NCBI GenBank assembly: GCA_032718865.1
Contig: JALUTQ010000035.1
Location: 868,001 to 932,000 of the forward strand
Direction of reading: 5' to 3'
DNA: 64,000 nucleotides
Source: Tilletia caries
Taxonomy: Eukaryota; Basidiomycota; Exobasidiomycetes; Tilletiales; Tilletiaceae
Shown here: one piece after another, positions 43,329 to 54,340 of the stretch
How the letters are laid out: each line of letters starts with the position of its first letter
Numbering within the stretch: the stretch's first letter is position 1
Position numbers and translations under genes: made by a program
Notes under the pieces: generated by a model
The model's database searches: none
Told to the model about the DNA's origin: nothing
Seen by the model: only the letters and a program-made list of their open reading frames with translations

Positions 43329-46300
43329 GATGAGGTGGGGACTCCGCCCGCATTTGCAATGTTCACGCAAAGAGGGCCAGACGTTTCAGTGAGGAGTGAA
43401 AGGTGGATTTTGGACTCTGGTGCATCGCACCACATGTGCCCAGACCGAAGTCGGTTCGAACGATACCGGGAACTCACTGGCGATCAGACTCGCAGTGTGT
43501 CCGTCGCCAGCGGCGACTCTGTCCCCATCATCGGCATCGGTACGATCAAACTTGCCGTCGCCACAACCGGCAGTAATAGAACCAAAATCCTCACTCTCCG
43601 AAACACCCTTCACGTGCCTGGGCTGGCCGTGAACCTCATCTCCGTCCCCACACTACAGCTAGAACGCACCGACGTGCTGTTTACAAAACAAGGTGCCACG
43701 ATTTTCACGAACAATGACGAACTGCATGCAAACATGGATCCAAAACAGAAGACCAGCGTCATCTGGTCTTCGAGCGCTCATCAGGGAGCAGCTCACATCG
43801 CTCAGGAGGTGGAAAACGGATCGCTACCTGACCCCCCTGAGGACCCGGCACAACAACAGCCGGGTTATATGGTCGGTAATGAACGCGGGCACGGGGCCAT
43901 CGCCGGTGCCGACCAGTCCGAGCTGCGATGGGCCGACGGGCCCTCGCAAACCGGAGTAGCCACCGAACTCGACAACAGCGGGACAAGCTTGCCTTCTGGA
44001 GTCGGTGGTGGCGCGAACAAGCGCCGTGATTTGATCAGGTTGATCAATCAAGCCCCAAAGGGAGCACATGGTCGGCTGCTGCTGTACCATCGTCGCTTTG
44101 GCCATTCGGGGTTCCAAGCCCTGGCGAAGGCTGCCAGGCGGGGCAAGCTGGATGGACTTACGGAGTCTCAAGTCCGCACGGCTGCCCGCGAGTTGCAACT
44201 ATGCAACAGTTGCATCGAGACTCGTATGGCCAGGATCAAGTTTGGGAAGCGGAAGACGCAGTTCAAGTCCCGCAACGATCTATGGCACGTCGATCTCGTT
44301 GGTCCGTTTCAAGAGATAGCCGGCTACCAGTACTTCCTCACGGTGGTCGACGAGTACTCTCGGCGGAATTGGATTCGGCTCTTGAGGACCAAGGGCGAGG
44401 CTTTCTCCCACATCCGCGACCTCTGCAACCTAGAGGAACGACAGACGGGCATCAAACTCAAGATGATCCGATCGGACAACGGTGGCGAATTCACCTCGAA
44501 CGAGGCTAAACAGTGGGCTCGTTCGAATGGTATCGTGTGGCAGTACACGACGCCATACACAAGCGTCCAGAATGGCGTGGCAGAGAGGATGAACAGGACC
44601 ATCCAAGAGCGCGCTCGAGCGCTGCTGCACGGCGCAGGGGCCGGTCATGCTCTCTGGCCTAACGCAGTTCTGTCCGCCAGCCACATCATCAACCACCTCC
44701 CGTCCAAGGCAATCTCGGACAAGATCCCACTCGAACGGTGGGAGAACCGAGAGGTTGATACCTCACACTTGCGCGTGTGGGGCTGTGTTGCGTGGATCAA
44801 GATACACGATGCACAGAGGACCGACGGGAAACTGTCTGCGAGGGGTTTGAGGGGGATGATGGTTGGATACGGGGAGGAGTACAAGGCTTGGATGATCTTC
44901 ACCCCGTCGCACCCGACCAAGAAGGTGCACTTCTCCAGAGACGTCCGCTTCGATGAAGGCACCCGCTTCGTCGACACGGTACTGAGTGAGAAGAACCCGA
45001 TGATGCCATCGGCAGAGGAGTATGAGGATATGCTTGAGGTTGATTGGGAAAAGAGTAGTGACGAATCGGTGGTCATTGACACCGAGCTGGCGCATATACG
45101 ACAAGCTCCGAACTCAAACTCGGAGCAACTCGTTGCGGATGACGGATGGAATAACGTATCAATTCCTCTTCCCAGTACTCCGCTTGGACATGAACATCTT
45201 CCCAGCCTCATGGAGATCGACAGCCTCCTCTCCCCGCACGAACTGCTCAGTACACCGCTGATGCATGAACGGCTCGATCTCCCGGCGTCATCGCCTCTGC
45301 CCGGCTCGGACAAGTCGGCAGTTATCGGGCACGACGAGCATGTTCCCGACCTGCGCCCCTCCGATCCACCTGCTGTGCCTCCGGGGCCACCACTCGAGGA
45401 TGGGCAAGTGTATGCGCCCATGACCGAGCGGATGCTCAGGGCCGAGCAGCGTCACATTGCGCGGTTCGGAAACGAACTCGCTCCCGGTTTCCACGCTCTC
45501 GCGGTGTCCTTGTCGAAGGAAAGCGAGAAGAAGATTCGCCTTAGTGCTGATGGAGAAGAGCTGGAGCCTCTTTCCTTTCGCGAAGCGAAGCAGCGCAAGG
45601 ATTGGGTACGGTGGAAGCAGGCAATGGATGAGCAGCTTCAGGCACTGCAGGACATGCACACATGGGATCTTATGGAGCTGCCTCCCAACCGCAAGGCGGT
45701 AGGCAGTCGTTGGGTATACAAGCTCAAATTGGACGAGGATGGAAAAGCGGCTCGGCGAAAAGCGAGACTGGTGGCTCAAGGGTTCTCACAGGTGGAAGGT
45801 ATTGACTTCACAGAAACCTTTGCTCCAGTTGCTCGGCTCGACACTTTGCGCGCACTCCTGGCCATGACCGTTCATCACGGGTGGACGATCCTTCAGCTCG
45901 ATGTCGTTACGGCATACCTGAACAGCGATCTCGACGAGGAGGTATACATGGAACAACCTCCTGGGTACGAGAAGCGCGACAAGAAGGGTCGGAAACTCGT
46001 ATGCAAACTGCGCCTACCCCTCTACGGATTGAAGCAGGCTGGTCGACAGTGGAACTCAAAGTTCCATACCAAGCTGGTCGAGAGGGGTTACGTGCAGTGT
46101 AAGTCGGAGCCGTGCGTCTACGTTCGGAGGAACGGTGGGAGCTTCTCCATCGTCCTCGTTTACGTTGACGATGTGCTCGTCATTGCTCCGAATGCTGCGG
46201 CTGCCGACGAAGAGAAGGTCTGGTTGTCAAAGACCTTCGACATGACCGATGGAGGTCCTCTTCGGCACTTCCTCGGTATCAAGATCAAGATGGAGAAGGA

Positions 46301-47129
46301 TCGCATCATCCTCTCCCAGCAGGCCTATATCAAGGCTGTACTTGATCGATTCAACCTCGCGCACGAACGGACGTCAAGTACGCCAGGTCATAGCGTCAAT
46401 CCGCTTCGCGCGCCTGACGACTACGTGCCGTCACGCGAGGACATCAAGCTGTTTGCGGCTATGGTTGGGTGCCTCAAATGGATCGCTCAAACGGTTCGAC
46501 CCGACCTCAGCTTCATCTGCGGCGTTCTCAGTCGATTTCAAGCACGACCAACTGCTGAACACATCGACCACGCCAAGCGCGCCCTCCGCTTCCTCCGCAA
46601 GACTGCTTCTGAGGATCTCATCTTCGAGCGAGCGTCGAAAGACGTCTTGGGTCTCGTCGGATACACAGACTCGGATCTCGCAGGTGACGTCGAAACGTCA
46701 AGGTCGACCACAGGCTTCGTGTTCTACATACATGGGAACCCGGTAAGCTGGTCTTCCCGCCTGCAGACCTCGGTGGCGATGAGTACAGTGGAGGCGGAAT
46801 ACATCGCGTTGGCAGAGGGGCTCAGAGAAGGTCTCTGGCTCCGCAATCTCCTTACGGAACTCGGCTTCCCTCCTCAAGTCCCCTTTCAGATCCACACAGA
46901 CAACGAAGGGACTAGGATGATCGCCAAGAACCCGGAGGCGCACAAGCGCACCAAGCACATCGCGCTCCGGTACCATGCAGTCCGCGAGCGTACCAAGGCA
47001 GGCGAGATCGACATCGTTCGAGTCGATACTCACGACAATCCAGCTGACGTGCTCACAAAGTCACTGGCGGGTCCCAAGCTTGTCGAGGCGAGGACGAAGC
47101 TACACGTCGTCCACGCAGAGGTGGAATAG
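43329..47129 (+). CDS. Pol polyprotein of element 2 (PR-IN-RT-RH)
   Basis: About 1,266 codons open in the gag frame right after the TAG. Aspartic protease WILDSGASHHM; integrase zinc site (HRRFGH, CNSC) and acidic triad (HVDLVGPF, RSDNGGEF, NGVAERMNR); reverse transcriptase YVDDVLVIA with the preceding PLYGLKQAGRQW; RNase H TDSDLAGDVETS, STVEAEYIAL and HTDNEG; end ADVLTKSLAG. No stop or frameshift. There is no good start context at the front, so expression most likely needs readthrough of the UAG or reinitiation at the ATG of GCAATGTTCAC a few codons on. Confidence 0.93.
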   Translation, partial: DEVGTPPAFAMFTQRGPDVSVRSERWILDSGASHHMCPDRSRFERYRELTGDQTRSVSVASGDSVPIIGIGTIKLAVATTGSNRTKILTLRNTLHVPGLAVNLISVPTLQLERTDVLFTKQGATIFTNNDELHANMDPKQKTSVIWSSSAHQGAAHIAQEVENGSLPDPPEDPAQQQPGYMVGNERGHGAIAGADQSELRWADGPSQTGVATELDNSGTSLPSGVGGGANKRRDLIRLINQAPKGAHGRLLLYHRRFGHSGFQALAKAARRGKLDGLTESQVRTAARELQLCNSCIETRMARIKFGKRKTQFKSRNDLWHVDLVGPFQEIAGYQYFLTVVDEYSRRNWIRLLRTKGEAFSHIRDLCNLEERQTGIKLKMIRSDNGGEFTSNEAKQWARSNGIVWQYTTPYTSVQNGVAERMNRTIQERARALLHGAGAGHALWPNAVLSASHIINHLPSKAISDKIPLERWENREVDTSHLRVWGCVAWIKIHDAQRTDGKLSARGLRGMMVGYGEEYKAWMIFTPSHPTKKVHFSRDVRFDEGTRFVDTVLSEKNPMMPSAEEYEDMLEVDWEKSSDESVVIDTELAHIRQAPNSNSEQLVADDGWNNVSIPLPSTPLGHEHLPSLMEIDSLLSPHELLSTPLMHERLDLPASSPLPGSDKSAVIGHDEHVPDLRPSDPPAVPPGPPLEDGQVYAPMTERMLRAEQRHIARFGNELAPGFHALAVSLSKESEKKIRLSADGEELEPLSFREAKQRKDWVRWKQAMDEQLQALQDMHTWDLMELPPNRKAVGSRWVYKLKLDEDGKAARRKARLVAQGFSQVEGIDFTETFAPVARLDTLRALLAMTVHHGWTILQLDVVTAYLNSDLDEEVYMEQPPGYEKRDKKGRKLVCKLRLPLYGLKQAGRQWNSKFHTKLVERGYVQCKSEPCVYVRRNGGSFSIVLVYVDDVLVIAPNAAAADEEKVWLSKTFDMTDGGPLRHFLGIKIKMEKDRIILSQQAYIKAVLDRFNLAHERTSSTPGHSVNPLRAPDDYVPSREDIKLFAAMVGCLKWIAQTVRPDLSFICGVLSRFQARPTAEHIDHAKRALRFLRKTASEDLIFERASKDVLGLVGYTDSDLAGDVETSRSTTGFVFYIHGNPVSWSSRLQTSVAMSTVEAEYIALAEGLREGLWLRNLLTELGFPPQVPFQIHTDNEGTRMIAKNPEAHKRTKHIALRYHAVRERTKAGEIDIVRVDTHDNPADVLTKSLAGPKLVEARTKLHVVHAEVE

Positions 47130-47166
47130 GCCCTTCGGAGAGCTCAACGCGGGCGTTCGGCCCTTC

Positions 47167-47177
47167 GAAGGTGGGAG
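47167..47177 (+). other. Polypurine tract, element 2
   Basis: GAAGGTGGGAG immediately before the 3' LTR; nearly the same as in element 1. A CCCTTCGAAGG palindrome overlaps its start. Confidence 0.75.
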
Positions 47178-47444
47178 AGTTGGAAGTCAGCATCATCTCA
47201 GACCAGTTACTGAGACTTAGACTTCTCGATCGATCTATTCTACAGGGCCTTCCTTCCTTCCTCCTCTCTCTTCACACCCACACACACTCCTTTGTACCTT
47301 CCCATACCTTTACGACCTATCAATCCACACCTCAGCTGCGCAGCACATCTCTCTCCCTTTAGTGAACAAGGCTAGCAAACAGGTCAGTTGCTATCAGGCT
47401 TCGGCCTAAGGCTCGGCCCTTTAGGGGGCCGGTAGAATCCAACT
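47178..47444 (+). repeat. 3' LTR of element 2
   Basis: 267 bp, by eye the same as the 5' LTR of element 2, followed by the CAGCC duplication. Confidence 0.93.
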
Positions 47445-47449
47445 CAGCC

Positions 47450-47852
47450 TTCCCCCGCGTATGGAAGACCATCTTCCCGCGAGCGACGGTGTACACGAAT
47501 CAGGGAAGCAGTGCAAGGCCTTCGTGTTCCGGTATACGCATGGTAGTACAGTGCAGACGAGGACCGGCTTTTGAGCGAAAAACAAGGGATATGCAATTGC
47601 AAAGGGCGAAGCCGAAGACGAAGGGCAAAAGCGAAGCAGTCGAAGGCGTTGAAGTATTGAGAGGTGCAAGTTGTCGGCGTGTGTCGAGACAGCGGAAGCG
47701 TTGAAGGTATTGATGTAGAGCAGATTCGAAGAGCCGGGTTCGACGTTCGACCGGGCGTAGTGATACAAATTTTTGGATGTCGCTGTGGTCGAAAGGGGGA
47801 CACCGAGGGACAGGTGCAGCGGGGGCAGCGGGGGCAGCGGGATGCCTTGGCC
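47450..47852. other. Host intergenic sequence downstream of the transcription factor gene
   Basis: Together with 41657-41717 and 35992-36055 this is the old ILV6 upstream region. Contains GGGGGCAGCG repeats at about 47819-47842. No gene. Confidence 0.6.
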
Positions 47853-50800
47853 CTAGATCGACGCCTTCGCCTGCTGCAAGGCCCTCAGCAACGCCTTACA
47901 CGTCGCCCTCGACGGATGTCGAACCCCCGCATGCTGCTCATGACTAACCCCATGCACCTCAATCGCATACGTATACACCTGCACGAACTCCTCCGCCACC
48001 CTCAGAAGCTCCGCCGTCTCCCCACTGAGGAGATAGCGCCATCGACGATGACGTTGGATGAGGAGGAGGAGGAAGCTCGTCGCGTGGCTGAGGAGGAAGT
48101 GGTAGAGGGAGGGCAGGTAGGCGAGGCGGTCACCGAAGCCTTCCGTCCGGTTCGAGGCTAGTTGCAGCGCTCGTACGGCTCCATCCCTGGCCGCGCGGAT
48201 CACTTGGTGCTCAACGACGTCAAAGAGCGAGTCCAGTCCTTGGGTGACTGCCCGTGCCTTGTCCCCGTGAGTCGAAGTGAGCGAGTGCAGCACGCGGGTG
48301 GCTTCCAGCGCGCTCGAGCCGAGCCAGGCACGGGAGAGGTGGTACATCATCGTGATGTCGAGGGATATGCCTGAGCAGCCCGAAAGATCTGCAAGATGGG
48401 CCAAAAAGTCAATCAGTCAGCAACTTTCTTCCTCCCATGAGCCACCTTTGTAATCTTCCTTAAGCTCTCACCTTCAAGTTTTCGCGCAGCCACCATCCAG
48501 CGCTCGACGTCCTCGATCCAATCCTGACCAAAAGCGACCAAATTCCTCAACCCCTGCGCAACCTCCTGCGCCACCGTCGGAGGCTGAGGCGTCGTCACCG
48601 TCCCCTGCGAGCCACCACCACCGCCGCCCGATCCAGGCGTCCCACCCGCGTCCGATCCATGATGACCACCACCACCATTACTCCGCTGCCCCTGGCTGCT
48701 GCTGTTGTTGTTGTGATAATGCTGCTGCTGCGACTGAAGCTGTCCCGCCAACTGCGCCTTCGCATCCCGCTCCCACCTCCGTTCCCGCTGCACAGTCTGC
48801 GCCTCAATCAAGATCGCCAACACACCCGCATGCGCAATCAACTGCCGATCCGCAGCAGGCACCGCAAACGCCGGTTCCGTCCCCCGAAAAGCAGCACGCA
48901 GTTCCTGGCAGTACGCCTGGGGACTTGGGTGTTGCTGATGCTGATTATCCGCCGACGCCGACGCCGACGCTAAGGAGGGACGGTCGAAGAGGAAACATTG
49001 CTGCGACTCGGCCACGTACGCGGTGAGCCAGATCCGGAGCTTGTCGCACAGATCAATCTGGCGGAACGGGGGCAGGATCGTCATATACTCCCCCAACGTC
49101 AGATTCCGACTGGGCAGCTCGAAATGGCGGAGGTAGCCTACGGCCCACCAGCGCACCGTTCTCGCAATCTTGAACGCGACCTCGCCCCCGAGCCACGCAG
49201 ACGCAATCGCCGCGCCAGTGATCTCCTCGACGCCGATGCCCAGCTCCGGGTTGAGCGGCATGTCAGGGCCGTCGATCACTTCGTCGACCTTGATCAGGTT
49301 GAGCGCGTCGTCCCGTACGGCGGGGTAGTACGCTCCTGTCTGTCCTGTCGGGTCGAGCAGGCTGCCGACGGTTAGGATGCAGGAGATGATCAGGGGTGTC
49401 ATCTGCTCGGAGGCGGCGTATGTCGGGAATCCGAAGCAGTGCGGTTGAAGATGTTCCGCAAAGCTATGAGACGTGTCGGATCAGTCAGTCTTTAGCACAG
49501 AGCGAGGAGCAGAAATAGAAGCAGAAGCAGGAAGAGGGGTTGGTAGGAACTCACAACACGAACAAGGCACGAGCCTTCTCCATCGGAATCAGACCCAGAC
49601 TCATCGCATTCAGCCTAGGATCATCCCGACCGAGATGTACCGCCGGCGAAGCATAAGGACTCGGCGCGCCCACATGCCACCGCACCCGTCCCCCCTCCGG
49701 TCCACCGCCGCCGCCCATCCCAGAAATCGCACCCCTCATGCCCATCGAGCTCGCCCTACCACCACCCCCACCACCTCCGCCTCCAGACCCACCATCAAAC
49801 GAGATCCCAAACGAGGAGCCGTTCCTGCTCATAGACGTCGTCGCGCCGGCGAGAGAGGCCATGACGGAGGCGGCCTCTGCGCCAACCTGCAGAAGTAACG
49901 ACGAGGGTAACGTCTGGTCCGGAGGGATGGGTACGGGGGGCGGGACGGCAACTTGTTGTTGCGACCATGCCGTCCCCGTCCCCGTCGTTGCACTTGTCGC
50001 TGATGACGCCGGGCCCGCAGTCGCGACTGGGCCCGACGCCGACAACGTGTCCAAACCGGGGATCAGGGCCGGTGGCATCGGTAACGGCGAGGCTGCTGAT
50101 ATTCTATGACCGCCGCCGCCGCCGCCGACGTAATGCGGGCCCGTGCCGCTCGGCAGGCCCGCATGTACCATGGAGTTTGGCTGGGTGGAGGGAAGGGGCG
50201 GAGGCAGCATGCTGCTGAGCGAAGACGATGTTGAGGAAAGTCGACCATGTGGGCCCCCGCCGCCGCTCGAGCGTGAATGAGTAGTGTCCATCCCGTTCGG
50301 CTGTAAAGGCCCAGCATCCACCATGCGCGCATCCTCACCGTCTCGTAGAGCATGTAAGGGCCCGAACGCGTAGGGACCCGGACTGCGACCGAGAGGGTAA
50401 GGGGTGGAGCTGGATGTTGAGGTTGGGATGGAGTGATGTGTATTGCCGAGGGGCCCGCTTCTGTCGGACGGAGTGGAAGGCCCTCCTCCTCCTCCCCCTT
50501 GCGGGTGTGCGAGAACGCCCGTGGGAGAGACGAGGGGAGGGATCCCAGGAGGGGACGCGCCTGAGATCGAATGATGGCGGTCATGGAAGCTCTGCATTAG
50601 GGCGCCGCACAATAGCAAAAAAAAACAAGATCAGCCTTTACGATGGGCAGGAAAGCAGAAGGAGGGTGGAGAGGAAGAGAGGGAACGTACCGAAGATCGC
50701 GAGGCTGCGAAGGGAGGGAAGTGGGAGGACGACGTCGGCTCGGGGCCGTAGGCCGAGTTGGCCGTAAAGCTCGCAGACCGCAGAGGATGCGCATGCAAGA

Positions 50801-51248
50801 CCGGCGCATCACATACCGACGTCCCCCTCCCCCTCCCCCCACCCGCCGCACCCCTCGAAATAAGCGTATCAACAGCCAAGCTCAACTTCGACAGCGTCTC
50901 ATCCGTCCTCTCCCTCCAGCGCTCATCATCCGCCCGCAAGCGAAACTTGCACTCCGTATTCGACTCCGCACACCGTCGACAGGGCGGGGCGCCGTCGTGG
51001 ATGCACTTCACCTTGGAGCGGCGGCAGCTTACGCAGGCTTTTTGGGGCTTGAGCTCGCCGGGGACGGGGAGGGAGGTGCCTTCGGACATGGGCTCGGCGG
51101 AGGTGGGGACGGAGGTGGGCGGTGGGGCGGGTGGGGCTGTGGGTATGGCAGGGTTCCGAACTGCTGCGCCGGCTGAGGAGGGGAGACCTGATGACTTGTT
51201 AGAAGCGCTGCTGGTGCTCCCGCTCGGAACCGTGCGCACGGGTGGCAT
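47853..51248 (-). CDS. Zn2Cys6 fungal transcription factor
   Basis: Predicted 1040 aa from four exons (complement of 47853-48388, 48472-49463, 49555-50591, 50691-51248). The binuclear zinc cluster has all six cysteines at 72, 75, 82, 90, 93 and 100 (ACVSCRRSKVKC, PPCRRCAESNTEC). A short linker with a heptad-like stretch follows (ETLSKLSLAVDTLI), then long Gly/Ser/Pro-rich exons with poly-Gly runs. The C-terminal half is the fungal regulator middle-homology region (EQMTPLIISCILTVGSLL, IASAWLGGEVAFKIARTVRWW, YMTILPPFRQIDLCDKLRIW). The target genes cannot be told; the weak context link is that ILV6 lies next to it before the transposon insertions. Confidence 0.9.
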
Positions 51249-52335
51249 TGATGCCTTCTTCGTGCCCGCGTTCGCGTCCAGCCTTCAGATAAGCGCCCGG
51301 GAGGCCGGAGGGGAAAGATCAACGTCCGCGCTTCTGTGGGAAAGATGTGGGAATGAATGAATCCGGCGCGCTGCCGCCCCAGCGAACTGCGAAACAAGTC
51401 TTGGACGCAACCCGCGAACGGAGATCTGTGGGCGTGAGCGTGGGCGCGAGGGGAGACCGGGCGGCACGCGGGCGGAGCAGGTATCGATGGTCAACGGTCA
51501 ACGCAGCCGCGAACACCTTCGCTCACTCACTCACTCAGTACTCAGTAATCACAGCAATAATACAGGGACAGGCCCGGCAGCGAGGTGCACAGACAAGAGA
51601 GCGGAGCATGGAAACTTGTTAGATTTCGACCCGGCGTCGGCTCCCGCTGACCCGGTCTGGCTTCTAAGCTTGCCAATGAGAACTTGCGCTTGACCGCACT
51701 CGGTGCTGGCGTTCAGTATCAGACCTGCTTTTGCTAGGGATGAAGGGTAGAACGACTTAACTGAATGAATTACTAGAATGGAAGTCATGAAGAAGGAAGT
51801 ACATCGCGAATGCCTCTTTAAGGGGTGACTGTGATCCATCACCGCCTGATCGGATTCGCGCCTTTGTCCCACTCCAACATCTCGACTGTCAATACTGCCA
51901 TCCTGGGGCCTTATCCCTCCTGATCGAGAGTCCTTGGCCCTCCCTTGTCCGTGTGAACCTTGTTGCTCCCTTGGTCCCGTTACCTCCGTCGCCGTCAAGT
52001 CTGAACCGGACTGCTCGGGCCGGGGCAACATTCCAACAAAACTGACTTCCATCGCCTGCGATTCGCGCGTGGATCGGGGTCTGCGGTCAGCAAGAAGTTA
52101 GCGAGCAAGGATGCGAAAGCTTCTCCATCTCCGCCAGTCGCCGCACTACTGGCGTCTCGAATCTCACGTTTAACCGAGAGGCGAGAGTGACTGCTTACTG
52201 TGAGAGCACGGACAGTCAAAGCATAAGATGAAGAAGAACGGGCGTGTATGTATTTCTGCCACCAGCGTTCGACATGGGGCCGTCCCTACGAGCGGGTCGT
52301 CGCCGCGTTCAAGGGAGAGTGAGGCCGTCGAATGC
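51249..52335. other. Intergenic, about 1.1 kb
   Basis: Upstream of the transcription factor and downstream of NDUFS8. A minus-strand ORF at 51549-52052 has no domain and shifting composition; I do not call it. Confidence 0.5.
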
Positions 52336-53707
52336 TCAGCGGTAGAGGTGATCCTGCGAGGCGGAGGGAAGCGTTCTGTCAGCAACACTGATCCAGAAAG
52401 CAGAACAGAACAGGAGAGCGATACTCACCGCCTTGACGTTCGCCGCGTACTCGGCCTCGATACGGTCGCCATTGGCAAGCAGCTCTGCAAAAAGTACGAT
52501 ACACGCAGAATCAGCAAGCAAGAACGAATGTCCCCTTACACCACTATACTCACTCTCTTTGTTCTGTTGGGCGTCATTATCAGTGCAAGGAGAAGGAGAA
52601 GGGAAGGAAAGCGTCAGCAAGGGCCTCGTCGATCTCGATCTCGCGCAACAATGAAAAAAGAACCCACGTAGAGAAGCTCCTCGCGAGTCTCGGTAGAGTA
52701 CTCTGTGTTCTGTGTCTCGACGATGGCGTCGACGGGGCACGCTTCTTGGCCTATGTCGAAGTAAGAAGGAAGGGAAAGGGCGAGAGCAGAGAAATCAGCA
52801 AGTGAGCTGGATACAAGGGGAGATGGATGAGGAACTTACAGAAACCGCAGTACTGTAGACAAGGTTGCCACATCATTCGAACAGGGGAGAAAGGAAGATG
52901 TTTTGAGCACTCGTTCGATACATGCATCCAGAACTCCAAGCTGATCACTTACGATGCACTTTGTCATGTCGATGTCTGTAAGAATGGCAATGAGAAAGGT
53001 CAGCTCCATCCGCAGTAGTAACCCAAAATCCCCAGGTCCCACAGCAACACGCACCATACCGCGTCGTCCGTCGCGCACCATCCTCCCGCGGCTCCGACTC
53101 AATGGTAATCGCCTGCGCCGGGCAAATGGCCTCACACAGCTTGCACGCAATGCAGCGCTCCTCGCCCGTCGGGTACCGTCGCAGCGCGTGCTCGCCTCGG
53201 AAGCGCGGCGAGAGCGGGCCCTTCTCGTACGGGTACATGATGGTGTATGGTGGGCGGAAGAAGTTCTCGAGGACGATCCACATGCCTTTGATGTGGGAGG
53301 GAGGGAAAGGGGGGGGGGGGGGTGAGCGAGATAGCGTTTTGGTATGGGATAGATGCGAGAAGGAACTCACCTCGGAGGATCTCGGTGAAGAAGAACAAGT
53401 TGGCAGCCTTGTCGAGTGCTGATGGGCCCTTGCTGTAGTCCGGGTATTGGGCAGTGGCGGTAGCAGTAGCAACCGTGCTCGGAATATGCTGCGGCGGCAT
53501 ATGCTGGAGCGCATCCGGGCCCGTCTGATGTCCACCTGCACCGGTGGCGTACCGCCTCGCTGCTGAGGCAGCAACGAAGACGAGGGCTGATGTGGATGCG
53601 TGCGGGATGGTCCGTTGGAGCAGGGTGTTTGCGAGTACGGAGCCTGATGCGGATCGTGAGGCGGCGAGGCCGACGATGGAGCGGGAGAAGGAGCGTGGGA
53701 GAGCCAT
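52336..53707 (-). CDS. Complex I 23-kDa iron-sulfur subunit (NDUFS8/TYKY)
   Basis: Predicted 256 aa from eight exons, three of them tiny: complement of 52336-52353, 52429-52484, 52554-52563 (10 nt), 52668-52750, 52840-52852 (13 nt), 52953-52975 (23 nt), 53055-53285, 53371-53707. It carries two [4Fe-4S] clusters (N6a, N6b) on the route to ubiquinone in the matrix arm. Both cluster motifs are complete: [12 protein letters not shown] and, rebuilt across three exons, CIYCGFCQEACP. The N-terminus is a mitochondrial presequence ([20 protein letters not shown]). [39 protein letters not shown] and the C-terminal DHLYR are family hallmarks. One donor is GTGGGT. Confidence 0.94.
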
Positions 53708-54340
53708 CGTTGTGTATGTATGTTCTGCGCAAGGTGGCGAGGGCGAGGGCGGGCGCGTGGGGGGCGAGGCAGGCGGGGCGAGTGATGGCAGCAGTCAGTC
53801 TGGACTCTCCACGGTGAGCGTGAGGTCAGGAAGGAGCGAGGAGCGCTGATGATCACCGATCACCAACAGCAGCTCGGAGTCGCCGGCCAATCAAATCACG
53901 CTCCTGACATTGAGCGCAAGACTCCGAAGGTCACAGTCCGAGTCTCTCACCCGGTTCACCACCCTCTGACGGAGTCTCCCTCTCACTCGCCATGGGCAAG
54001 CTGGCTCTCGCGCTGCTCTCATCAAGACGTGGTGGAAGCCGCAGCAGAAGCCAACAGTGTCGAGGGGAAATGGTGCTGATCGTAGCGAGCTCGACGGCCG
54101 CTCAATCGATGTTTTGATATTACGGAAGGAATCGCCCCCTCCTACTCGAGCATTCCCACCCCATGAACGAATACGCTCCCGCAGTACTGCCAAACGATCC
54201 GCCCCGTCCGGCCTCATAGCCATCGCGTATCAGAGTGTCGAGCGCCGTAATCCATCCCGACAAAAGAGTAAGCCGCCCTGTACCCATCCCCAAACTCCCG
54301 CCGTCTCCCCCCCCGTCCGTATCCTTCCGCTTGAGGCAAA
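53708..54340. other. Intergenic
   Basis: Between the NDUFS8 start and the SBH1 stop. GC-rich near the NDUFS8 start. No gene supported. Confidence 0.5.

Larger units (their letters stand above)
41723..47444 (+). mobile_element. Ty1/copia LTR retrotransposon, element 2 (looks intact)
   Basis: 5,722-bp element with 267-bp LTRs, 5-bp target duplication CAGCC (41718-41722 and 47445-47449), a primer-binding site, an unbroken gag and an unbroken pol. It inserted 66 bp beyond the target duplication of element 1, in the same orientation. Everything needed for autonomous copying seems present, with gag and pol separated only by one in-frame TAG. Confidence 0.95.

Noticed and set aside
44645..45421. 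258-codon minus-strand ORF in pol of element 2
   Set aside because: Antisense shadow of integrase and linker coding sequence.
51549..52052. Minus-strand 167-codon ORF
   Set aside because: No domain; composition shifts along its length; no promoter or splice support.
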